DNA of 9,474 bases from Spirochaetia bacterium (GTDB lineage Bacteria > Spirochaetota > Leptospiria > Leptospirales > Leptonemataceae). Position 1 is the stretch's first letter; each line of letters starts with the position of its first letter. Below the pieces are notes generated by a model, which worked only from the letters and a program-made list of their open reading frames with translations, was not told where the DNA came from and did not search any database. The stretch lies in the NCBI GenBank assembly GCA_029880625.1, contig JAOUOA010000073.1, positions 1 through 9,474 of the forward strand, given 5' to 3'. The position numbers and the translations under genes are program-made. Below, one piece after another: positions 1 through 6,425 of the stretch.

Positions 1-2179
1 GAGCGCCTGCAGGACTCAGAGGATTTGCACCGCTGACCACATCATTCAGCGATCCTCCGGTAAAATTATAATGCCTTAAAGGCCCAGCCGTTGCAAAACC
101 GTTTAATTGATCATACTGCAGTGCCAGATTTGTTCCAAAGGTAACATCCTTTACTGAAGTCAGAACCTTGAAACGTACGTTAGGAAGGCCGGCAAAAAGA
201 GGATTGTTTACATGAAGATTCAGAGTAAATACTGAGTTATCAGGAGATGCCGTAAAACCCGTCATCCTGTAACATGTTGTAAAGTTATTCGACGATATCT
301 GAATACTTCCCGTACAGGAATTGTCCGTTGTATTCACGGATATAGTCGTAAGATCCATCGATCGAGAAAATGCTACAGCAAGAGTTGTAAGACCAGATAT
401 CGATACCGTTGTACTCTCTGCCGGAGTTGTACTCACAACGACAGGACCGTTCTGCACATCAAAGTACACCTGCGTTGTTACGGATCCGCCGGTATTTGTC
501 GCCGTGATTGTATAATATCCGGACGACACTGTGCCCGACGGCGTTCCCGAGATCGCTCCTGTCGTTGAATTTACGGCAAGTCCGGCAGGTAAAACAGCGC
601 TGTAAGTGGCGCTTCCCGTGATTATAGAAGGAACAGAGGTCATTGCTTTTCCGATGTCAAGAACAAATGCGGCAGGTGAATAGCTGAAGTTTGTCGGCGC
701 TCCTTCGCTGATGGTTACCGTCGCTGCAATATCAATAAATCCGCCGGTATTCGTCGCACGTACTGTTACCGGATATGCCGCGGGGAATGTGGACGCAATC
801 GGCACTGCAGGCGTGCCGGATATCACTCCCGTCACTGCATTCAATGCCATGCCCGGAGGAAGTGTTCCCGTCTGAAGCGCATATGATGCCGGAACTCCTC
901 CCGTTCCCGCAGACGGACTTAACGGAGTGATTGTCATATTATTTGTGAAAGTACTCGCTGCATACGTGATGCCGGCAGGAGCAAGATTATTCACTGCTAT
1001 GCTTACAGTCTGGCTTGCGCTTCCGCCGGAATTTGTCGCAGTGATTGTATAGTCAGCAGCCGCAGACGTATCCAGCGGTGTGCCGGAAATCCCTCCCGTT
1101 GCCGTATCAAGAACAAGACCTGCAGGAAGATCGGGCGATACGGAATATGTCGGCGTTCCCGTCACTCCCGTCGGCGTCACCGGCGTGGCCACTGCCACAA
1201 GCTTTGTAAATGTCAGCGGACCTGCATACGTGAATGTCGGCGCTACATCGTTTACCGTCAAAGTTAAAAGAAAACTCGTCGATCCCCCGCTGTTCGACGC
1301 TGTTATGAGATAGCTTGCTGCAGCCGTTATGGCCGTCGGCGTGCCGGAAATTCCGCCCGTTGCTGTATCAAAAACCAGACCTGTCGGCAATGCCGGCGAT
1401 ATGCTGTAAAGCGTCGGCGTTCCCGTTATTGTAGGGGCAATCGGCGTAATCCCCGCATTTACAGTAAATACATAGGGATTTCCGCCATAATTTAATGCAG
1501 ACGGAGGCGCATCGTTTACCGTTATTGTTACATTTCCTGTTCCTGAGCCACCGCCGTTGGTTGCTGTAATTGTTATGACAGATGAAGCTGTTACCGCTGT
1601 CGGCGTGCCTGATATCACACCCGTCGTTCCATCAAGCAAAAGACCTGCCGGAAGAGTTCCCGCTGTTACGGCAAAACTGTTCGATGTGCCAGTCATACTC
1701 GGCGCAAAAGAAGGTATGGCAACTCCTCTTGTAAAAATATACGGACCGCCATAATTGATATTCGTCGGCGCAAGATTATTTACCACAATTCCAACATCCA
1801 CGGTTACGCTTCCAATATCATTTGAGGCAGTGATCTGATATACGGCAAATGGCGTATCCACAATAGGCGTCCCCTGAATTTCGCAACTGGTCTGTGAAAG
1901 AGTAAGACCGGTCGGTAGAGTCGTCGCAGACGTACACGATGTGATGCTTCCTGAATATACAGGGATAATTCCGCTCAGCGTCACGCTGTTTGAAAACGTG
2001 TAAGGGTTTCCCGGATAGCTCAGGCCGGAGGGTGCAGCATTATTATTGTTGTTCAGCATATCCAGAAAGGCAAGGAACTGTCCATTTGTATCGGGAAAGT
2101 CAGTACAGGACGATACGGACAGGAAGATGCCGAAAATGAGGCTGGTAAGAATCTGTATTTTTTTAAAAATCGTTTTCAT
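1..2179 (-). CDS. Large modular lipoprotein with six He_PIG-type Ig repeats, Big_5-like domain and LamG-like start (3' end off window)
   Basis: I translated this frame by hand. It is open for 726 codons from ATG at 2179 to the left edge, with no stop or frameshift. Residues 1-25 form a lipoprotein signal peptide: basic MKTIFKK, a hydrophobic core, and lipobox SVSSC with Cys25 as the lipid anchor. A short Asn-rich linker (N43-N47) follows. Six repeats of about 83-92 aa come next, at about 48-135, 137-222, 224-310, 312-397, 400-491 and 494-576. Each has the putative-Ig (He_PIG) signature LPxGLxxxxxTGxISGTP followed by YxITAxNxGG. Residues 579-695 resemble a Big_5/SbsA Ig domain (PAESTTVS, then VAFSRSMD). 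From about 701, HYNFTGGSLNDVVSG looks like the first strand of a LamG/concanavalin-like domain that continues outside the window. It is probably an exported, lipid-anchored adhesive or carbohydrate-binding surface protein; that role is inferred from domains only. It is the second gene of an operon, 4 bp after the 835-aa lipoprotein gene, and has no clear Shine-Dalgarno sequence, so translation may be coupled. Confidence 0.9.
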   Translation of the reverse strand, partial: MKTIFKKIQILTSLIFGIFLSVSSCTDFPDTNGQFLAFLDMLNNNNNAAPSGLSYPGNPYTFSNSVTLSGIIPVYSGSITSCTSATTLPTGLTLSQTSCEIQGTPIVDTPFAVYQITASNDIGSVTVDVGIVVNNLAPTNINYGGPYIFTRGVAIPSFAPSMTGTSNSFAVTAGTLPAGLLLDGTTGVISGTPTAVTASSVITITATNGGGSGTGNVTITVNDAPPSALNYGGNPYVFTVNAGITPIAPTITGTPTLYSISPALPTGLVFDTATGGISGTPTAITAAASYLITASNSGGSTSFLLTLTVNDVAPTFTYAGPLTFTKLVAVATPVTPTGVTGTPTYSVSPDLPAGLVLDTATGGISGTPLDTSAAADYTITATNSGGSASQTVSIAVNNLAPAGITYAASTFTNNMTITPLSPSAGTGGVPASYALQTGTLPPGMALNAVTGVISGTPAVPIASTFPAAYPVTVRATNTGGFIDIAATVTISEGAPTNFSYSPAAFVLDIGKAMTSVPSIITGSATYSAVLPAGLAVNSTTGAISGTPSGTVSSGYYTITATNTGGSVTTQVYFDVQNGPVVVSTTPAESTTVSISGLTTLAVAFSRSMDLTTISVNTTDNSCTGSIQISSNNFTTCYRMTGFTASPDNSVFTLNLHVNNPLFAGLPNVRFKVLTSVKDVTFGTNLALQYDQLNGFATAGPLRHYNFTGGSLNDVVSGANPLSPAGA
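452..2038 (-). repeat. Six tandem He_PIG-type Ig repeats (protein level)
   Basis: Units lie at about 2038-1775, 1771-1514, 1510-1250, 1246-989, 982-707 and 700-452. Each encodes one Ig-like fold with a conserved LPxGL...TGxISGTP core. The first unit is the most diverged: it contains two Cys (residues 82 and 99) and ends its core with CEIQGTP. Units 3 and 4 are also close at DNA level: 1076-1122 and 1337-1383 match at 41 of 47 positions with an offset of 261 bp, which is exactly 87 codons. This suggests a relatively recent unit duplication. Confidence 0.85.
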
Positions 2180-2183
2180 AAAT

Positions 2184-4691
2184 TTATTCGTTTTTTGCAA
2201 TCCTGACTCCAAGATAACCCTGGGGATCTGTAAGACAGGATTGCCATCTGCCGACAGTAAGCAAATCAACTGACGAGCTGTCTAAAAAACTGCCGCCATT
2301 GCAACCCATTCCAAAAAATAAATCTCTTACATTGCCCGTAAGATCATAAAGACCCAGCTGATTGGGAAGTTTTGTTTTTACAGGCTGAGAGGTTATGGTA
2401 TTGCCATCGGGATATGCCGTTGTTGCCCCATACCAGGCAACAGGATTTAAAAACGGATAGGAATTGACAGCGGAAGTTGTATCAACAGGACCCAGACCGC
2501 CGCTCGGATAATTTCCGGGCGTATATTCTCCCGGATCAATAATATCACCGTCGTTATTAGAATCGGCGATATAGCGCGCTGCAAGTTCGAATTCATTTCG
2601 GTCTATAAGAAGGCGAAAGCCTGTGGCCCCCGGCTGTAATGACGGCGTTCCTGCGGCGGCTGCATTTACAATCGGCGTTGCAAATGTTCCATCCGTATAA
2701 TAACTGAATGTAAATGCTGAACCTGTTTGAGCATTATACCATGCAGTATATGCATTCGCCCAGACAAGGGCATCACCATAACCCATACAGGTTACGGGTT
2801 GATTTGCCTGAACAACAGGACTGCCGCAGGTTGTATTTGAAGATCCCTGCTGTCCGGGATTGGAAAAACTATATCCGTTTAATATTGCCCATTGGTAAAC
2901 CGTATCCCACAGTTCGTAAGTGACTTCAGTCTCACCCGCCCAGAAACCGTTCATCACATTGGCAGTTGCTATATCGGCGTTACCGATAAAAGTCGTTTTA
3001 GGCGGAACATATTTCATGTTATACGTAATACCGCCAGCTGTAAATGCAGTATTCGCACCCGGCACATTCGGCGATGCATGAAAGTATACGGTCGATCCGG
3101 CGGAAGTATTTCCCACAGCATCCACGGCCTGAACTCTGAACAAACCGAGAACTCCGTTCGTAAGTCCCGTAACGACATAATTCTGAACTGCTCCTGCAGT
3201 GCTCGAACCGGCAGTAAGAGTGATCGGAGCGCCCAAAGGAGGAGTTATGACAACATGCGAAAGATCTGTATCCCACGGATTTGTCCAGCTGAGAGTTACC
3301 TGACCATTTCCGCTTGCCCCTGACAGGTTCGATACATCGGCCGGAGCCGCTGCATCAATCACATAGGCTGACGGTACAACTGCTGACGGCAAATATCCGG
3401 CAAGACATGCCCGCGAACGAATCGTCTGAGATGCAGATACGCTCACCGTCCCGCCCGATGCAATCGAAGTTCCCGTCGTACAGCCGGAAGCAGAATCACA
3501 GACAGGATCTGTTACACCGTCTATCGTATAGCAGATGCCCGCTCCTGGCGAAGCTGTTGAAATTGCCACGGACTGTGCCGTTCCGTATGTACCCGCAGCA
3601 ATACCATACGTCGGGCTTGCTGCTGTTCCCGCTGAAAGCGTTGTTCCGCTGAATTCAGCAGACGGAACACCTACTTTTGAATACTGGTCTATGGCTCGAA
3701 CTCTGAAATAATATGTCGTAAACGCAGATAGCCCTGTCGTCACACTATATGCCAGAACATTCGCCGTCGGAGACGTACTGTATGATGCCGTAAATGTATT
3801 GCAGCCGCCTGCAGTTACGCTCTGGCAGATTTCATACAAATTTGATACAGGCGTTGTATCGTCAAGGGCAGAGGCCCAGCTTATATCCAGCTGCGTTGAA
3901 CTTACCGCGCTCACAGATGTTCCCGTCACAATCGACGGCACAGCTGTATCGATCGTATATGCCGCAGCCGCAGAAGCTGAATTCGGATAGCCCGTCTGAC
4001 AGGAAATGGCGTTTACTGTTTGCGATATTCCCACCGTCACAGCTCCTGTAAATTCCGTGCTGCCAGCATTACAGACTGCGGACGTACAGCCTGCTGCCGT
4101 ACCGTCCGTCCTGTAGCAGATTTTCGCTCCCGCATCTGCCGATATTGTCACGCTCTGTGTTCCGTCATAGTTCCCGGCAACAGGACTGAATGACGGAGGA
4201 TTCAGAATTCCCGCAGCTGTCGTTGTGACAGAAAGCTCCGCACTTGCAGGGCCTTGATTCCCCGCCTCATCTACTGCGCGGATCTTAAAATAATAGGTTG
4301 TTAATGGGGTAAGGCCCGTCGCAGAATAGGCAAGAGCGCCCGGACTCGTTGTATAAATTGTTTGAAATGCATCACAGTACGGAGTATTGAGATTCATGCA
4401 GATTTCATATCTCATGGCTCCCGAGCCCGTTATATCATCCGTTGCTGCTGTCCAGGTAAAATCAATCTGACTCGGCCCCTGTGTGGGAGATGTAAAAGCT
4501 CCGGGAACAATCGGCGGGATTGTATCTGAGGAAGATGCCGGAGCTGCAGTCACTCCAGAATTTAACAGGTTCATCAGAATCAGAATATTGACCAGAGCGG
4601 ATCCATCATCAAAATCTTTCACGCAGGAGGACGTGAATATCATTCCGTAAAGAAGGATACCTGCAACCAGTAATTTTGATTGAATTTTCAT
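2184..4691 (-). CDS. Modular lipoprotein: FN3/chitobiase-C-like repeats plus FGE/SUMF1-like C-terminal domain
   Basis: The protein has 835 aa. The signal peptide ends in lipobox FTSSC, with Cys23 as the lipid anchor. The domains in order are FN3-like (about 58-158), chitobiase/hexosaminidase C-terminal-like CHB_HEX_C_1 (164-247), FN3 (248-354), CHB_HEX (358-444), FN3 (449-538) and an FGE/SUMF1-type domain (about 555-833). The two FN3+CHB_HEX pairs are a duplicated supermodule. Both FN3 units carry YEIC-x7-C (Cys98/106 and 289/297). Both CHB_HEX units carry four similarly spaced Cys (192, 202, 207, 231 and 387, 398, 404, 429), consistent with disulfides in an exported protein. FGE-family landmarks are GETEVTYELWDTV (586-598), GFRLLIDRNEFELAAR (691-706), NQLGLYDLTGNVRD (777-790), GGSF (799-802) and final GVRIA. 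The cysteine pair that formylglycine-generating enzymes use after GGS is absent, so it is probably a structural or binding domain rather than a sulfatase activator. No Shine-Dalgarno is evident before ATG 4691. It is the first gene of the minus-strand operon. Confidence 0.92.
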   Translation of the reverse strand: MKIQSKLLVAGILLYGMIFTSSCVKDFDDGSALVNILILMNLLNSGVTAAPASSSDTIPPIVPGAFTSPTQGPSQIDFTWTAATDDITGSGAMRYEICMNLNTPYCDAFQTIYTTSPGALAYSATGLTPLTTYYFKIRAVDEAGNQGPASAELSVTTTAAGILNPPSFSPVAGNYDGTQSVTISADAGAKICYRTDGTAAGCTSAVCNAGSTEFTGAVTVGISQTVNAISCQTGYPNSASAAAAYTIDTAVPSIVTGTSVSAVSSTQLDISWASALDDTTPVSNLYEICQSVTAGGCNTFTASYSTSPTANVLAYSVTTGLSAFTTYYFRVRAIDQYSKVGVPSAEFSGTTLSAGTAASPTYGIAAGTYGTAQSVAISTASPGAGICYTIDGVTDPVCDSASGCTTGTSIASGGTVSVSASQTIRSRACLAGYLPSAVVPSAYVIDAAAPADVSNLSGASGNGQVTLSWTNPWDTDLSHVVITPPLGAPITLTAGSSTAGAVQNYVVTGLTNGVLGLFRVQAVDAVGNTSAGSTVYFHASPNVPGANTAFTAGGITYNMKYVPPKTTFIGNADIATANVMNGFWAGETEVTYELWDTVYQWAILNGYSFSNPGQQGSSNTTCGSPVVQANQPVTCMGYGDALVWANAYTAWYNAQTGSAFTFSYYTDGTFATPIVNAAAAGTPSLQPGATGFRLLIDRNEFELAARYIADSNNDGDIIDPGEYTPGNYPSGGLGPVDTTSAVNSYPFLNPVAWYGATTAYPDGNTITSQPVKTKLPNQLGLYDLTGNVRDLFFGMGCNGGSFLDSSSVDLLTVGRWQSCLTDPQGYLGVRIAKNE

Positions 4692-5044
4692 AGATATTTA
4701 AGATACAGCTAGAAAGGCAATTTCTCATCACTACAATACCATAAAAGGAAAGAGTTGTCGTCCTATCTTTAAACCTGAGACGTTTAATTTTTTATCGAAA
4801 TCCGGCTTTCAAAAAAAGGCGTCTTAGAAATTGCCGGATGATTCTTTTTTTACAATTATCATGAGTATATTTGAATATATTATAGAAATAAGAGCTATAC
4901 TTTTATGAATGAGTTATAATATCCATAAAAAAGATATAATATTTATATTAATCCAGTAAATTATCGGGAGCTGGCCGGAATATCTTCACAATTCACGATG
5001 TTGGCAGACTCAAAGTCTCTTAATTTTTGCCAGATAATATTTAT
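4692..5044. other. AT-rich intergenic region between two minus-strand genes
   Basis: I see no credible gene in this 353-bp stretch. It should hold the promoter of the lipoprotein operon on the minus strand. A TATAAT on that strand reads 4884 to 4879 but lacks a convincing -35. Several small inverted repeats are present: TTAAAC/GTTTAA at 4769-4787 followed by six T; ATCCGGC/GCCGGAT at 4800-4806 and 4833-4839 followed by seven T at 4845-4851; and AGACT/AGTCT at 5006-5018. The first two look like terminators only when read on the plus strand, where no upstream gene exists. Confidence 0.5.
4879..4884 (-). promoter_or_regulatory. Possible -10 element for the lipoprotein operon
   Basis: A perfect TATAAT on the minus strand lies about 190 bp upstream of the 835-aa lipoprotein start. 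No good -35 hexamer sits 16-18 bp upstream, and the region is so AT-rich that a chance match is quite possible. Confidence 0.2.
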
Positions 5045-5485
5045 CTATTCACTTTTAGCAAATTTAAAAGTATGTGAAATGTATTTTTGGATAGGAGGCT
5101 CGGGAAATTTCCAGGATTCAATTTTTCCGGCCATGCATTTATGGAAGCTTTCAGAAGAGAATGGACTTGTAATTACTTCCGGTGATATTACATCGCCGTC
5201 TGTATCAATCTGCCAGTCCATTTTTATGTCGCCATCGGTGATTTTCGGATTTGTTTTTAAGAATTCTTTATAGCAAATCTGCAGTTCCCCGTAGCCTTTT
5301 ATGATTCTGTTTTTTACTTCATTCTTTATATAGGGATCTACTGGAGTTCTTCCGTCTTTTCCCGCTGCAGGACGCTGCGAAAGAAGCAATGCTATTTCCT
5401 GATCGCGCCTGTAATCTCTGTAAATTAAAAATAGTATTAAAAGAATTAATACGCCGAACAATCCAGCCTGCCAGTAATTTTTCAT
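5045..5485 (-). CDS. Single-pass membrane protein with AgmX/PglI (TonB-like) C-terminal domain
   Basis: The protein has 146 aa. An N-terminal transmembrane helix (about residues 7-22) is followed by a basic/acidic RDYRRDQE stretch, a short linker, and a periplasmic domain at about 53-143. That domain has the pattern of the AgmX/PglI C-terminal family, a TonB-C-like fold: a helix ending in CY (Cys71-Tyr72), then L..NP, a strand with W-I-D-x-D-G-x-V (91-99), V-x-x-S-P-F-x-S (104-111), then HKC (Cys117) and SWKFPEPP (124-131). Cys71 and Cys117 are at the positions usually conserved and are likely to form a disulfide. Members occur in Leptospira and myxobacteria, often near gliding, Tol or Ton-type genes; the precise role is unknown. 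An AGGGA at 5494-5498 (minus strand) supports ATG 5485. It faces away from the copper operon, across a 338-bp intergenic region, and has no obvious partner ExbB/ExbD here. Confidence 0.8.
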   Translation of the reverse strand: MKNYWQAGLFGVLILLILFLIYRDYRRDQEIALLLSQRPAAGKDGRTPVDPYIKNEVKNRIIKGYGELQICYKEFLKTNPKITDGDIKMDWQIDTDGDVISPEVITSPFSSESFHKCMAGKIESWKFPEPPIQKYISHTFKFAKSE

Positions 5486-5511
5486 TATGTATCCCTATTT
5501 AAGCATGAATG

Positions 5512-5533
5512 TTTCTCAATCATGATTGAGAAA
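5512..5533. promoter_or_regulatory. Perfect 22-bp palindrome upstream of the AgmX/PglI-like gene
   Basis: A 9-bp arm TTTCTCAAT and its exact complement flank a central CATG, so all 22 positions are symmetric. It ends 27 bp before the start codon of the leftward gene, where an operator or a 5'-leader hairpin would act. The identity of any regulator is not apparent from sequence. Confidence 0.6.
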
Positions 5534-5638
5534 TGGAATTTCTAAATTTTTTAAATTACAGAATCAAATCTGTTATACCGAAATTTCCTGTCAGGATTGA
5601 TCGTCTGGATGATCGGTATGCAATCAAATAAAATTTAT

Positions 5639-5654
5639 AATTTTCATGAAAATT
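5639..5654. promoter_or_regulatory. Perfect 16-bp palindrome centred on CATG
   Basis: AATTTT-CATG... symmetry is complete over 16 bp and centred on 5645-5648, in the middle of the divergent intergenic region. It shares the CATG centre and T-rich left arm with the 22-bp palindrome, so both could be sites of one dimeric regulator. It is low-complexity AT sequence, so chance cannot be excluded. Confidence 0.35.
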
Positions 5655-5746
5655 TCTCCGGCGGTTACAAAACAATTCCTTTTCCCGGGCTCCGATATGA
5701 ATTCATTTTATTTTTCAATAAAATCTTGGTTCATTTAAAAAAAGCA

Positions 5747-5774
5747 TTGCCATAATTACCCTTCATGCTATATA
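5747..5774 (+). promoter_or_regulatory. Promoter of the csoR-copZ-copA operon
   Basis: TTGCCA at 5747-5752 is a good -35 and TATATA at 5769-5774 a good -10, with a 16-bp spacer. A shift of the -10 to 5771-5776 gives 18 bp. The -10 runs directly into the G6-tract operator, as expected for a repressor that blocks RNA polymerase. Confidence 0.6.
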
Positions 5775-5795
5775 TAGGTATGGGGGGTATCCTAT
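5774..5795 (+). promoter_or_regulatory. Probable CsoR operator (G6-tract site)
   Basis: Inverted arms ATAGG (5774-5778) and CCTAT (5791-5795) enclose TAT-GGGGGG-TAT. CsoR/RcnR family repressors bind a G-tract flanked by short AT-rich inverted arms, and this site matches that architecture. It overlaps the -10 end and likely transcription start, 28 bp before csoR. I found no second such G-tract before copZ or copA, so one operator probably controls the whole operon, with Cu(I) releasing CsoR. Confidence 0.7.
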
Positions 5796-5823
5796 TTGAC
5801 GCCCCGGGAAAAAATAGCCAAAA

Positions 5824-6117
5824 ATGCATCATTGCAGTGTAAAAAAAGCGCATCATAGCGATAAAACAAAGAAGGCTCTGGCGGACCGGCTGAACCGGAT
5901 TGAAGGACAGATCCGAGGCATTTCCCGTATGGTTGAAGAAGATATTTACTGCGACGATATCCTCCATCAAATTTTTTCAGTGGAATCAGCTCTTGCAGGA
6001 GTAAAAAAAAGCCTTCTGGAATCTCATTTAAAAAGCTGCGTTCTTGATCAGATCAAAAACGGCGACGAAGAAGTTATCGATGAATTTATGAATACCATAA
6101 GAAAAATGCTGAAATAA
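5824..6117 (+). CDS. csoR: Copper-sensing CsoR-family transcriptional repressor
   Basis: The protein has 97 aa, the usual length for the all-helical CsoR/RcnR/FrmR family (DUF156). The family core RLNRIEGQIRGISRMVEED (22-40) is followed by the Cu(I) triad Cys43 (in DIYCDD), His68 and Cys72 (in ESHLKSC). That is the x-C-H-C fingerprint of copper-responsive CsoR, as opposed to the H-C-H-H of Ni/Co RcnR. Tyr42 precedes the first Cys, as in studied CsoR proteins. The N-terminal tail is unusual, with His2, His3, Cys4, His10 and His11, which might add metal ligands. ATG 5824 is the only suitable start; GGGAA at 5806-5810 is a rather distant ribosome-binding site (13 nt). It is the first gene of the operon, preceded by its probable own operator, so autorepression relieved by Cu(I) is expected. 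Confidence 0.93.
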   Translation: MHHCSVKKAHHSDKTKKALADRLNRIEGQIRGISRMVEEDIYCDDILHQIFSVESALAGVKKSLLESHLKSCVLDQIKNGDEEVIDEFMNTIRKMLK

Positions 6118-6174
6118 ATAGCAACGTAAATAAAACTATGATAAAAAGTGTATCAGTAAGACCATACACAAAAG

Positions 6175-6181
6175 AAAGGAG
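6175..6181 (+). promoter_or_regulatory. Strong ribosome-binding site of copZ
   Basis: AAAGGAG lies 6 nt before ATG 6188. It is clearly stronger than the site before csoR, so the chaperone may be made in greater amounts than the repressor. It also fixes the copZ start. Confidence 0.8.
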
Positions 6182-6187
6182 ATAAAC

Positions 6188-6400
6188 ATGAAAGAAACAA
6201 CACTGGAAGTCAGCGGAATGACCTGCGGACACTGCACCATGAGCGTGGAAAAAGCTTTGAAAGGATCAGAAGGAGTAACAGAGGCTTCCGTCGATTTAAA
6301 ATCCGGAAAAGCCCAGGTAAGTTTTGATGAAGGGAAAATTTCTGCCGAACAGCTTGCCGCCGCTGTAACGGAAGCTGGCTACGAAGCAAAAGTAATTTGA
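6188..6400 (+). CDS. copZ: Copper chaperone CopZ (single HMA domain)
   Basis: The protein has 70 aa, one complete heavy-metal-associated (HMA) ferredoxin-like domain and nothing else. The Cu(I) site is GMTCGHC (10-16), with Cys13 and Cys16 as ligands, in the first loop after strand LEVSG. The end, AVTEAGYEAKVI, is the usual last helix and strand of the family. Cytosolic CopZ binds Cu(I) and passes it to the HMA domains of CopA and to CsoR. The gene sits between csoR and copA, 70 bp after csoR and 64 bp before copA, as in many Cu-efflux operons. Its CxxC is TCGHC whereas both CopA HMA domains use SCANC, so it is not a recent copy of them. Confidence 0.95.
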   Translation: MKETTLEVSGMTCGHCTMSVEKALKGSEGVTEASVDLKSGKAQVSFDEGKISAEQLAAAVTEAGYEAKVI

Positions 6401-6410
6401 TGCTGTAGAT

Positions 6411-6425
6411 TGCTGCCTTGCAGCA
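6411..6425 (+). other. Intercistronic hairpin between copZ and copA
   Basis: A perfect 6-bp GC-rich stem, TGCTGC/GCAGCA, encloses a CTT loop, 10 bp after the copZ stop. No T-run follows, so it is not a typical Rho-independent terminator. It could act as an mRNA-processing or stabilising element that sets copZ:copA ratios (inference). Confidence 0.55.

Larger units (their letters stand above)
5486..5823. other. Divergent intergenic region between the AgmX/PglI-like gene and csoR
   Basis: This 338-bp stretch holds no gene that I can support. It contains two perfect CATG-centred palindromes (5512-5533 and 5639-5654), the ribosome-binding site of the leftward gene near 5494-5498, and the csoR promoter with its overlapping operator at the right end. 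Each is listed separately. Confidence 0.6.

Noticed and set aside
321..1754. Three short plus-strand frames rich in V, P and T
   Set aside because: They are antisense to the He_PIG repeats, and their composition mirrors the repeat codons.
2180..2183. Possible gene fusion or frameshift between the two lipoproteins
   Set aside because: The 835-aa gene ends naturally after the FGE-like domain (GVRIAKNE), and the next ATG starts a full signal peptide, so they are two separate genes.
2892..3323. A 143-codon plus-strand frame, with several shorter ones between 2700 and 4050
   Set aside because: They are antisense to the 835-aa lipoprotein gene, have no ribosome-binding site and no recognisable domain.
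4800..4851. ATCCGGC/GCCGGAT inverted repeat followed by seven T, resembling a terminator
   Set aside because: The 26-nt loop is long, the T-run is on the plus strand, and no plus-strand gene lies upstream. It is kept only as a note in the intergenic entry.
4998..5273. A 91-codon plus-strand frame
   Set aside because: Most of it is antisense to the AgmX/PglI-like gene, and it shows no family features.
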